This document shows positions 54,531 to 62,838 of a DNA stretch of 64,000 bases, one piece after another (within the stretch, counting starts at the first letter, position 1; every line of letters begins with the position of its first letter). Position numbers and translations under genes: made by a program. The notes beneath the pieces are model-generated. The model was not told where the DNA came from and did not search any database. It saw only the letters and a list, made by a program, of their open reading frames with translations. Origin of the DNA: Pirellulales bacterium (GTDB lineage Bacteria; Planctomycetota; Planctomycetia; Pirellulales; JACPPG01); NCBI GenBank assembly GCA_036499395.1, contig DASYDW010000116.1, positions 62,001-126,000 on the forward strand, given 5' to 3'.

Positions 54531-55754
54531 ATGAGCACTGCATTGTCAGCCGCCCCGATTTTGCGGCCATCGGGAGGTTATGTCCTGATTTCAGTTGCCG
54601 AAGTATGTCGAGCGTGGACCGCGTATCGCGAGGGGACGATAAAGCTTGTCGATCTCCGCGCGTGGTTCGCGTGCCATGAAATGACCGCCAGAAGATGCAC
54701 CCTGAAAAAAGGGAGAGAGCCGCAATACTCACTCGAAGAATTGCATTCGCTCGTGGGCGGTGCTGGCGGTGGGCACATTAGTCGTGCCGTTCGGCGACTT
54801 CAGGCAGCGGGGCTCATCGCGTGGTCGTCGAACCGATTAGAGTTCGTCCAGTCAAATGTGGTTACTGAATCAGCCCAGTCAATGGTGGACTCGATTACGA
54901 ACAATCGGCGGCGAGTGCCTGTGCCGCGCCGCACGTTGCGATTTCTTTCGGCAGAGTCGACTAAATCGACAATTGCCACAGTGCTAGGCCATCTGCTCCG
55001 CTGCGTCTATTTTCGATCCGGTGGTTGCACTGCCATCGGTACTTGCAAAGCATCGTGGATTGCTCGCGTCTTTGGCGTGCATGAGCGCAATGTCAAAGCC
55101 GCACGGACTAAGCTTCAGGCGATCGGGTGGTTGATTTCATCGAGTGTGCCTCAGTGGAGGCTAAATCGATTCGGTGCTGCAATTCAGATAAATCTCGATT
55201 GGGCGGTTCAGTCCATTCGATCCGAATCGCCACGGCAACTTCGCCGAAGTTGCACCAAAACACCACTCCCTGAATCAGACCGAGAACTCCTTGCGGAGTA
55301 CACAAACCAGAAACTCGTGCGAAGCGGGGACTCTGGTTTTGTCGGAACAAGAGTCTTGGAGAGTCGGGCCGCAAAGCCACCGAACCTGAACTGCATCATG
55401 CCCGAAGATCTTTCCGTCAACTCTCGAACACTGAGCCTTTACGAACAAGCAGTGAGCGCATCGAAAGCAAGTCCCGGCGAAGCGGGGCGTTTGCAATTCA
55501 TCGCGGCCGCGGAGCACGCACTCCGAACGGGCAAGACAAATCCGTGCGGAATGCTCGCGGCGATTATTCGCCGAGGGCTTTGGAGTTTCGTGAGTCAGGA
55601 TGATGAGGATCGAGCTGCGTTGCGGATGAAGCGGTTACAAGACTTGTCGCTTCGAGCAACTTCGACCCCAAGCATCGCGTCTCGAAACACATCAATGGCC
55701 AAGCCGCAATCCGTCGGTCAGCTCTTAAGATCACTGCCATTGATGAAGAAGTGA
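54531..55754 (+). CDS. Putative replication initiator (winged-helix Rep-like protein)
   Basis: The 407-residue protein is basic and has two segments that look like winged helices: ISVAEVCRAWTAYREGTI with HISRAVRRLQAAGLIAWSSN, and later CTAIGTCKASWIARVFGVHERNVKAARTKL ordering, seen as ASWIARVFGVHERNVKAART plus LQAIGWL. A duplicated winged-helix protein next to iteron-like repeats and ParA is typical of plasmid Rep proteins. I cannot place it in a named Rep family. The C-terminal 130 residues are helical. It reads away from parA and probably initiates replication of the element or controls its copy number. Confidence 0.6.
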   Translation: MSTALSAAPILRPSGGYVLISVAEVCRAWTAYREGTIKLVDLRAWFACHEMTARRCTLKKGREPQYSLEELHSLVGGAGGGHISRAVRRLQAAGLIAWSSNRLEFVQSNVVTESAQSMVDSITNNRRRVPVPRRTLRFLSAESTKSTIATVLGHLLRCVYFRSGGCTAIGTCKASWIARVFGVHERNVKAARTKLQAIGWLISSSVPQWRLNRFGAAIQINLDWAVQSIRSESPRQLRRSCTKTPLPESDRELLAEYTNQKLVRSGDSGFVGTRVLESRAAKPPNLNCIMPEDLSVNSRTLSLYEQAVSASKASPGEAGRLQFIAAAEHALRTGKTNPCGMLAAIIRRGLWSFVSQDDEDRAALRMKRLQDLSLRATSTPSIASRNTSMAKPQSVGQLLRSLPLMKK

Positions 55755-55957
55755 TCGGTAGTATGAATTGGCGAATCGGGCGGTCATCGGTGCATCGGAT
55801 TTCACCACGAGCTAGATTTGCAACAGCGGCGAGCCGTCGGATCGCTTGCTGCGGCTGTCAACTGACGCTGAACGCGCGTTCCGTGAAGACGAGCACATTC
55901 ATAGCTCGTCGAAGGGCGCAGCTGATGCTTCTTGCCAGAAAGTCACTCCCGGTAAAT

Positions 55958-56001
55958 CTGGTCTAACCAACCAGGCTAAGGGGACGGTCTAACCATCCGT
56001 C
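55958..56001. repeat. Two hairpins with the same loop sequence
   Basis: 55958-55974 and 55983-56001 both present GGTCTAACCA in the hairpin, but with different stem arms (CTGGT/ACCAG and GACGG/CCGTC), as if stems had changed in a compensatory way. Confidence 0.6.
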
Positions 56002-56302
56002 ACGTGACTGCCCGTAGAGCTGGGTTGCATCGAGAGGTGCTCGCCCAGTTCGACGGAGGCTTGTCGGAGTAATCCGCAAGCAGAAACGCATGCTGCATTT
56101 GTATTGCAGAAGCGTGTTCTCGCTTCGAGTAATCCCGACATTCTATCCGATCGAGTGATGATGAATGAGGGCGATGCGGAAATACCTCGGCATGTGCTGA
56201 GGCCGTCATTGTCCAAAGCGGGTGCGAGATAAATCTCAAATCCCGCACAGGGGGTTCGGGCCTTTGTGGTCCGTTCAACCTGTCTGGCGTGGGGAGCTTT
56301 CA

Positions 56303-56360
56303 GCCCGGCGACGGGCGAAACCGGATCGACCGATCCGGCGATCGAGCGCAAATCGCTCGA
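56303..56360. other. Cluster of three perfect adjacent hairpins
   Basis: Stems: GCCCG/CGGGC (56303-56316), CCGGATCG/CGATCCGG (56321-56338, 2-base loop) and TCGAGCG/CGCTCGA (56342-56360). None is followed by a T run. They end 40 bases before the start of the truncated restriction gene, so they may be an RNA domain, a recombination or transfer site, or operators. Confidence 0.6.
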
Positions 56361-56399
56361 CGGTGAATAGCTCAGCCAACGCAGACTACGACGAGCACG

Positions 56400-57608
56400 A
56401 TGTTGGCGCCGACGCATTCTCTGTCCGCATTTGCCTCAACAGCAGAGCAGCAAGTTGCGCAGACTGCGTATGAGGTGATGCGTCGGTTAGAAAGCCAACC
56501 ACAGTCGGTCCCCAGTGTCAGCTATTTGCAGAATGCAGATATCCAAGCACGAGTTGCTGAGGAAGTGGCCAGCCAATTGCGGCCCGGCCAACTACAACTT
56601 CCGGGCGTTGAGGAGCAAATCGATATTGCTGCTATCGTGGCCAAGACGGCACAGATGGTCGTGCAGCAGACGATTGATATTCCTCGCATACTCGTGGTTC
56701 CGACTGGAGTAGTGAAATCCGGTTTTCGACCATTCGCTCTGAAACTAGACTCTCTCAAATACCAAGCTCCTTCTGACGAGCTATGGATTCAGCATTTGCG
56801 AACTCAGGAGAGGGAAGTGCTGACGCTGGGAAAGGGAGGCATCGAAGAGTCACGGATGGAGGACTACGTTGTCAGCGGCTTGGTGGACTATGACGACGTG
56901 TCGTACGACGACCACGCTGACTTGCTCTATGATCTTGCGAGCCAAGTCGTGAGCCATTTTCAGACCTACCTATCGGAAGACGATACTCGCAAAGTGCTCC
57001 GCTGCTTCCAACGTCCAATCGCTCAGTTTATCCATGCCCAGATGCAAGATCACTATTGGGAGGAAGCGACTGGATACGAGGTCAAGGTGAGCAAGGGATT
57101 TACGGAACTGAAACCGAGCGCTTTCACTGCCTCGGCAACTGAAGCGCTGCGAGACTTCCGACAACCGCCAAAAGATAAGAGCAACATGGCGAAGTATATC
57201 TTCGGCGGCTTCGAGAAGTGCTTGTATCCAGTTGTGAAGTTTCACTCTGACACAGAACGAAAGCTGTCGGTCATTGTGGACCGCGAATCGTCGAAATGGT
57301 TCAAGCCAGCAAAGGGGCAATTCCAGATCTACTATCTCGCGAATGGGGAGCATCTTGAATACCAGCCCGACTTCGTCGCCGAAACTGATAGCACCATCCT
57401 CATGATTGAGCCAAAGGCACGCAATGAGATGGATGCTGCCGATGTCATCGCAAAGTCAGACGCTGCACTGCGATGGTGTAAGCAGGCCACTGACCACGCA
57501 CTGACCTGTGGCGGCAAACCTTGGGCGTATCTGCTTGTTCCGCACGACGAAATCGCCGACAACATGACCCTAAGCGGATTGCAAAAGCAGTGGGGGAGGA
57601 ACCTTTAA
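56400..57608 (+). CDS. C-terminal nuclease part of a type III restriction (Res)/DEAD-helicase protein, 5'-truncated
   Basis: The 402-residue ORF matches the C-terminal part of type III Res subunits: FEKCLYPVVKFHSDTERKLS, WFKPAKGQFQIYY, then the PD-(D/E)xK nuclease core YQPDFVAETDSTILMIEPKA (D324, E337, K339). The Walker A, DEAD/DEAH and other helicase motifs expected in about 500 upstream residues are missing here and in the DNA before the ORF, and the Mod methyltransferase is absent too. It is therefore a gene remnant or a domain re-used as a stand-alone nuclease. It is convergent with the subtilase gene, 23 bases apart. Confidence 0.75.
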   Translation: MLAPTHSLSAFASTAEQQVAQTAYEVMRRLESQPQSVPSVSYLQNADIQARVAEEVASQLRPGQLQLPGVEEQIDIAAIVAKTAQMVVQQTIDIPRILVVPTGVVKSGFRPFALKLDSLKYQAPSDELWIQHLRTQEREVLTLGKGGIEESRMEDYVVSGLVDYDDVSYDDHADLLYDLASQVVSHFQTYLSEDDTRKVLRCFQRPIAQFIHAQMQDHYWEEATGYEVKVSKGFTELKPSAFTASATEALRDFRQPPKDKSNMAKYIFGGFEKCLYPVVKFHSDTERKLSVIVDRESSKWFKPAKGQFQIYYLANGEHLEYQPDFVAETDSTILMIEPKARNEMDAADVIAKSDAALRWCKQATDHALTCGGKPWAYLLVPHDEIADNMTLSGLQKQWGRNL

Positions 57609-57631
57609 GTCGTTCGCGATCCAACTGAGGA

Positions 57632-59956
57632 TCAAATCTGAACGCGAATCTCGGCTTCCGTGCGCAGACGAATTGGCGAGAGTGCCGGATATCGTTTGCG
57701 AATCTCCCCATACAAATCGCCGCCAAATTTCTCGGCGCGTAACGTGACCACTACTGCGTAGTCAAAGCGATCTCTGGCATCGTTGCGGCCTATTGCGTGC
57801 AAGGTCAGAAATGGATCGTCTAATCCTTTGGCCTGCTTCGAGACATAGCGGCGGACTATCGGTTCCCACTTGCAGTCGAGTTTTCGTCGTTCGTCCTCGT
57901 CTCGATAATCGTTGCCAGATTCGGTGACCGGAAACGACGATTGCTTCCAACTCTGTGCCAGAAGCTTTGCGATCTCAGCTTTATCGGATACCAAGTGCAG
58001 CCGCTTCGGCGTACCGCTCGTACCTTGCGGCGGCGAAAAGGTGAATCGCTTTCCGTTCGGATAAAACGTGTCTTCGAGGCAGCAACTCGTATAATCGCCA
58101 GGATGATTCGGATCTATTGGCGAGAGCGCGGCGACAGTCCAAGTTATTTGGACTTTGCCGGGGATGACGATGCCCGAAGGCCACGGAATCGGAAGGCGAA
58201 CTATGCCTGTCGGCAGAATGGCTCCATTAAACACGACGGTCGTCGATTGCTCTTCGCAAAGCAAGACCTCGTCGATGTCGGGCAAAACGCAACCATGCCC
58301 CAGAAGGTGATCTGGCTTCAGGTTCGGGTGCAGCGACGTGTGAACAAGGAGCGCTCTCGAAAGCAGGGCGGAGCTGCGCTCAAAAATCTCCGATGCCTGA
58401 CCACCAAGTCGAGCTGCGAGTGGAGAGGCGAAGCTTGTTCCCCAATCGAGTAACTTGAGACCTGGGGAAGTTGACACGAGATGAATAGGAGTGTTTTCGC
58501 ATCCGCCAAACGCGGCAAGATCTGGTTTGATCTTTCCGCATTCTCGTCCGGGTCCGCGACAAGAATAAGGAGCGTGAACCGGCGCGTCGCCTTGCATCGT
58601 AAATGCTCCGACACCGATACCATGCACGAGGTCTGCCGGCGCTTGGACACGCTCGAAACCAACAACGTCTCCAGTGTTTCCGACTGCGACAAAAAACGAA
58701 ACTTTGTGAGTGACGGCCAGGGTGTCCAGCACGTAAGTGAATCTGGAAATCGTGTCGTCCTGAATGGGACCATCCGGCCCAAAGCTCAGATTGAAGACCT
58801 TAATGTCATTTCGAGCTGGGACGGCGCGCTCGACAACATCGATCGATTCATACAGGTCGATGTCAGTGCGACTAGATGTTGGCAGCGCTCTTATGCTCAC
58901 CACAAACACTGGCGGAGGTGGCAAATGCTTGTCGGCTGCTTTGCCATTCAGTTCACCGTGCAGCAACGCCCCAGCAACCGCTGTGCCGTGAGCCACATAC
59001 TCAGGTTTTGATGGAGTGCTGATTTCTAGCGACGTATCTTCTTCGACGTGCCCCTGAAGAAGTGGCGCGGTCGGATCAATTCCTCCGTCGAACATTCCGA
59101 TTTTGATCGTCGAGCGAGTAGGAGACGACGGAGGCTTAGGTGCCTTCGCAGTGGGCGCGGTCCGTAAATCTTTGAATCCGCCAAAATGAAGCGGGTGAGC
59201 TGCCCTCAACGGATTCACTCCGGCAAGCGCGCGCAATGCCGAGCGAGTCAATTTGCACGAGACAAAAGTCGGTCCTCCGGGATAGGGCCGAACCTGGCTG
59301 CTATCGGTCTCAACTCCGGTTTCTTCGAATAAATCAAAGAGAAATTGGAGTTGTCGTTCTTGGGCGATCCGGCTCGGATGCAGAACTAACTCTGCTCGAC
59401 CGCTTTTCCACTTTTCGCCGAAACCGACCAACTGCTCTCCGGTGTCGAGCGTGTCGAATCGTTCCACGCGTCGAATCTCGTCTCTAACTTGCCGCGGGAC
59501 TCGGCTTTCGGCTCGATCAAGCTGCGTGATAAGACGTTCAAATCCGGCAGGCGTACTCTGAACAAAAACAAGACGCGCATCTAGAAGAGCATCTTTGTCG
59601 AGCGACTGTTTCTCTAGTCGAGCGGTCTGCGCAACGTTCTCTGCTCGTTCGCGATACTTCCGCGAACCGACTTTGCGCAATTCGGGCACTTCGTCAAAAA
59701 GTGCGACTGGATCGTATGACTTGGCAGTCGCCTCAGGATGTAGGCGCAAGCAAAATACGGCTTCATCGGCAAACCGCTTCGCTTCTGGCAGTGCCTCGAA
59801 TGTGCGAAGTGCGTTCTGAACACCTTGCTTGACGACTTGGCGGGCTTCTTCGTAACTCCGCGGTGGCTCCGGCGAACGTCCTGTCGCCGGTTTTTTTACC
59901 GGCTGGATGTACTGTTCACCGTTACCAAGAATTAGCCGCCGCCTGGAGTCAGCCAT
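57632..59956 (-). CDS. ietS: Subtilisin-like (S8) protease, IetS-like, last gene of the ubiquitin-like/AAA/protease operon
   Basis: The 774-residue protein has an N-terminal domain of about 280 residues rich in helices, then a subtilase domain with all catalytic blocks: Asp290 in IKIGMFDGGID, His323 in VAHGTAVAGALLHG, oxyanion Asn427 in VAVGNTGD and Ser508 in DWGTSFASPLAA. A C-terminal domain of about 230 residues follows. No signal peptide is present, so the protease works in the cytoplasm. Its start overlaps the AAA stop by eight bases (ATGGCTGA), with GAGG six bases upstream: translational coupling. Paired AAA ATPase and cytoplasmic subtilase are the IetAS antiphage arrangement; assignment is by this pairing and motifs. 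Confidence 0.88.
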   Translation of the reverse strand: MADSRRRLILGNGEQYIQPVKKPATGRSPEPPRSYEEARQVVKQGVQNALRTFEALPEAKRFADEAVFCLRLHPEATAKSYDPVALFDEVPELRKVGSRKYRERAENVAQTARLEKQSLDKDALLDARLVFVQSTPAGFERLITQLDRAESRVPRQVRDEIRRVERFDTLDTGEQLVGFGEKWKSGRAELVLHPSRIAQERQLQFLFDLFEETGVETDSSQVRPYPGGPTFVSCKLTRSALRALAGVNPLRAAHPLHFGGFKDLRTAPTAKAPKPPSSPTRSTIKIGMFDGGIDPTAPLLQGHVEEDTSLEISTPSKPEYVAHGTAVAGALLHGELNGKAADKHLPPPPVFVVSIRALPTSSRTDIDLYESIDVVERAVPARNDIKVFNLSFGPDGPIQDDTISRFTYVLDTLAVTHKVSFFVAVGNTGDVVGFERVQAPADLVHGIGVGAFTMQGDAPVHAPYSCRGPGRECGKIKPDLAAFGGCENTPIHLVSTSPGLKLLDWGTSFASPLAARLGGQASEIFERSSALLSRALLVHTSLHPNLKPDHLLGHGCVLPDIDEVLLCEEQSTTVVFNGAILPTGIVRLPIPWPSGIVIPGKVQITWTVAALSPIDPNHPGDYTSCCLEDTFYPNGKRFTFSPPQGTSGTPKRLHLVSDKAEIAKLLAQSWKQSSFPVTESGNDYRDEDERRKLDCKWEPIVRRYVSKQAKGLDDPFLTLHAIGRNDARDRFDYAVVVTLRAEKFGGDLYGEIRKRYPALSPIRLRTEAEIRVQI

Positions 59957-61079
59957 CTACTGCCTCTTTTTTCAGATGGTGTTGAATTGTGGAAGTGCTT
60001 TTTCCAAACACCTCAGCTAATTCTCGCACCGTGAATTGCTCTTGAGATGCATTTTGCAAGGCTCGCACCAATGGCCCAACAACCTTACTGTCAAGATTGC
60101 AATCGTAATGCAGGTGAACTTCACCAAGCAAACTTTTGACCAAGGATGTTCCGCTCGCGAGATGTCGGCGAACCGCAGCATGCATCAATGTTTGTAGATC
60201 CGAACCGCTACACCCCTCAAGAGTTGCTGCGCACGCGGATAATAACCGTGCAGTGATTTCATCTGAGAACCTGCCTCCCGCACGTCGCAAAATCGACTGC
60301 CGTTCGTTTTCACCGGGCAACGGAAGATTGAGCACCAAATGGAAGCGCCGACGAATGGCGGGGTCAAGAAGATCAGGGTGATTGGTGGCTGCCACCAGCA
60401 CTGAGTGCAGCGGCCAGTCCTCCAATTCTTTGAGCAGCACATTGACGATTCGTTTTAATTCGCCAACCTCGGTGCTGTCGTCGCGACGCTTGGCGATCGC
60501 ATCGAATTCGTCGAGCAACAAAACGCATGGCTGGCTGCGCGCGTAATCGAGTGTCCGACGCAAATTGAATCCCGTTTTTCCAAGAAAGCTCGAAATCGAT
60601 GTGGCAAGATCCTGCATCACGAGCGGTAATCGAAGCTCATGTGCCAGCCAGTGGGCCAGCATTGATTTGCCTGTGCCCGGTGCGCCGGTCAAGAGGACGG
60701 AGCACGGTGGTGTAAAACCTTCTTTCAGAAGTCGATCGCTGTCATTTCTTTCTTGGATAAATCGCTTGATTCGTTCGAACACTTCTTCAGGCAGAATCGG
60801 CTCTGGAGCTGTGTCGAGTTCGACGAGCCGCACCAATGCAAATCCCTCGTCGGGATCGGTCGGTGGCGGTCCTGCGCTCTTCCACCTGAGACCGCCTGGG
60901 TTTGTGGAATACTGCGCAAGCAGAGTTCCTAACTCGCTACTGAGATCCGGAGCTTCTGTTCGCAGCGATCGAATTAGAGTGACGACCAAGAGTTCGAGCC
61001 TTCGTTGATCACCAGCTAGCCCCGCCTCAGCTAGCTGGGGAACCCACTGCTGCCATCGTTCTGTTCGCTTTTCGGCCAT
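59949..61079 (-). CDS. ietA: AAA+ ATPase, IetA-like, with C-terminal helix-turn-helix
   Basis: From ATG 61079 the protein has 376 residues. It has an N-terminal helical part, then one AAA module: Walker A LLTGAPGTGKSML, Walker B VLLLDEFDAIAKRRDD, sensor-1 SVLVAATNHPDLLD and arginine region IRRRFHLVLNLP. The last 28 residues, FTVRELAEVFGKSTSTIQHH plus a basic end, look like a helix-turn-helix. The frame is open up to 61286, 14 bases after the preceding stop; ATGs at 61286 and 61166 are alternatives, but the extra residues look non-coding. By analogy with FtsH/katanin-type AAA proteins it may remodel substrates for the subtilase encoded next. Confidence 0.87.
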   Translation of the reverse strand: MAEKRTERWQQWVPQLAEAGLAGDQRRLELLVVTLIRSLRTEAPDLSSELGTLLAQYSTNPGGLRWKSAGPPPTDPDEGFALVRLVELDTAPEPILPEEVFERIKRFIQERNDSDRLLKEGFTPPCSVLLTGAPGTGKSMLAHWLAHELRLPLVMQDLATSISSFLGKTGFNLRRTLDYARSQPCVLLLDEFDAIAKRRDDSTEVGELKRIVNVLLKELEDWPLHSVLVAATNHPDLLDPAIRRRFHLVLNLPLPGENERQSILRRAGGRFSDEITARLLSACAATLEGCSGSDLQTLMHAAVRRHLASGTSLVKSLLGEVHLHYDCNLDSKVVGPLVRALQNASQEQFTVRELAEVFGKSTSTIQHHLKKEAVDG

Positions 61080-61299
61080 GTTATATTGAGTCTCGAACAG
61101 CGATATCGCCGTTCTTTTACGAGGTTTTTCAAGGTCATGTTCGACAACAGGGGTGATTATCGCCATAATCGAACACCAACTCAAGAACTTCCTCGACCGA
61201 GCAAACGGTTGCCCCCTGCGGCGCGCGCGAAAACAGGGAAAATGCGGGGACTGTTCGGGCAAAATCGAGCCTGACGCCATCAACATTCGGCGATATCCG

Positions 61300-62838
61300 T
61301 CAGGTCCGGCTAATTAGTTGGCCCCGCTTCGACCAATGCGGCGGCAAAACTACGTTTCGATACGACCGAGCCTGGTCCGCCCAGCCACGGATGCTCGCAC
61401 AAGTGCAACCCTCGACCGGCAATCGCGGCGGCGCGACGACCCCAAATCGTTCGCGACCAATGTCAAACTGAACCGTTGGGTGAGGCGGTGCAAAGGCTCC
61501 GGTCAGCCAGCCCTCGGCGTAACCAGCAAGCATTGCCCCGGTCATGGTTGCCAGGTAACCGACCGTATGAAGTTGGCGTGGCCGATGACGCCAGTATTGA
61601 TCTGGATCGTCGCCTCTCTCGGCTGCGGCTTTTGCTTGTTCGCGGCGAATTGCTTTTTCTGCGTCAGTCATTAATTCAACGGCCATCTCCGCTGTGTCGA
61701 TCCGACTCGCGCAGAACGCGCACGGAAGCAGGGGAGAAAAAACATCAATCTCAGTAATCTGTGATTCGATTCGACCAGCTTTTCCTTCCATCAATATGCC
61801 AGCGTCAAGAGAGGGAACGAGATACAACTGCGATGCGTCGCTCAACGCCGCCCGTCCGTGTTGTGTGTCGGTGCATCCGAGTAGCAAATCGCACCGCAGA
61901 AGTTCATCAAAGACATTCTCGTGGAGGATGTTTCCTGCAAGCGCGGTGATCTTTGCGCTTGGATTGATTGATCGAATCAGCCGACTCATTATCTGGACTT
62001 TGTAATCTGGCTTGTCGGCCTGAGCGTCATCCCAAGTTGCCCCGTGCAAGCGCTCAAGGTTCGAACGGCCAAAGCGTTGAGGATCGGCCAGAACGAATTC
62101 ACCGACACCGGCGCGCGCAAGAACGTGCACCGCCGGTGACCCAGTGCCGCTGCAACCAACAACGCCCACCACGGCATTGCGAAGTCGACGCGCGGAAGCG
62201 TCTCCGATTAACGACGATAGCCGGGCGGTGGTTGATTCGGCCTTCGTCGCGGAAACGGTATCGCCAATGTCTTGCGTGGGCATCAGTTCGGTCTGATAGC
62301 TCTCAATTGTTTCTCCGATGACCAGAAGTTTGTTAACCGAAAGCCATTGGCCCCGGTCGTATACGCGACCTGTGAAAGTGAATCCGCCTGTCGAACTGCG
62401 TTGAAAGATAAGGCTGGCATACGGAGAGCCTTTGCCAAACGCGGAAAACTCTTGGGCGAAATACAAATCCATGTCGTCATCAAGAGCGCTCGGAAACGTT
62501 GCGAAACCTTCCGGGTGCGAATGCACTACACCGATAGCGAGCGGCCCCTCAGCTGAGGATTGGAATGCGCGGCGCGAGTACTGATCGCGAAACCTGGTTA
62601 GAGCAACTTGTCGATCAAGATCGCCAGGGTTGGGCCAGACGCCATCGACGTAGCTTAGAATCAGCGTCGATGATGTGCGCCGATACCCGAAGCTGAAGAA
62701 CGTCCCCCATTCGCGATGCGGGTAGCGTTGAAATAAATGGCGTTCGAGTTGATTACGCTGGGGACTGGCAATTCGGAACAATGCCTGATTGCCCTCGCCG
62801 AGCAAATCGATCCGTTTTAGTTTAGGTCGTGTAGCCAC
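61300..62838 (-). CDS. JAB/JAMM peptidase fused to E1-like (ThiF) adenylyltransferase
   Basis: The protein has 512 residues from GTG 62838, which has GGAG eight bases upstream and overlaps the upstream stop by 22 bases; the ATG at 62937 would overlap by 121 bases. The N-terminal JAMM metalloprotease has Glu43 (HREWGTF), VVHSHPEGFATFPSALDD (His106, His108, Ser117, Asp120): a complete zinc/water site. The C-terminal E1 domain has the nucleotide loop VVGCSGTGSPAV (228-234), the acidic residue in FVLADPQRFGRSNLER, and LLLGCTDTQHGR. CAFC (373-376) and CTC (478-480) could hold structural zinc. Expected actions: trimming a ubiquitin-like protein and activating its C-terminus with ATP. Confidence 0.9.
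   Translation of the reverse strand: MATRPKLKRIDLLGEGNQALFRIASPQRNQLERHLFQRYPHREWGTFFSFGYRRTSSTLILSYVDGVWPNPGDLDRQVALTRFRDQYSRRAFQSSAEGPLAIGVVHSHPEGFATFPSALDDDMDLYFAQEFSAFGKGSPYASLIFQRSSTGGFTFTGRVYDRGQWLSVNKLLVIGETIESYQTELMPTQDIGDTVSATKAESTTARLSSLIGDASARRLRNAVVGVVGCSGTGSPAVHVLARAGVGEFVLADPQRFGRSNLERLHGATWDDAQADKPDYKVQIMSRLIRSINPSAKITALAGNILHENVFDELLRCDLLLGCTDTQHGRAALSDASQLYLVPSLDAGILMEGKAGRIESQITEIDVFSPLLPCAFCASRIDTAEMAVELMTDAEKAIRREQAKAAAERGDDPDQYWRHRPRQLHTVGYLATMTGAMLAGYAEGWLTGAFAPPHPTVQFDIGRERFGVVAPPRLPVEGCTCASIRGWADQARSYRNVVLPPHWSKRGQLISRT

Larger units (their letters stand above)
55755..56399. other. Non-coding structured region between rep-like gene and truncated restriction gene
   Basis: No convincing gene is seen in these 645 bases, but inverted repeats are dense: 55958-55974 (CTGGT/ACCAG), 55983-56001 (GACGG/CCGTC), a nested structure at 56220-56247 (GTGCG/CGCAC around GAGAT/ATCTC), and three perfect adjacent hairpins at 56303-56316, 56321-56338 and 56342-56360. 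A GTG-started 71-codon ORF overlapping the rep stop and a 142-codon minus ORF lack conserved features. Confidence 0.5.

Noticed and set aside
55989-56417. 142-codon minus-strand ORF
   Set aside because: It spans the hairpin cluster, overlaps the start of the restriction remnant and shows no conserved pattern.
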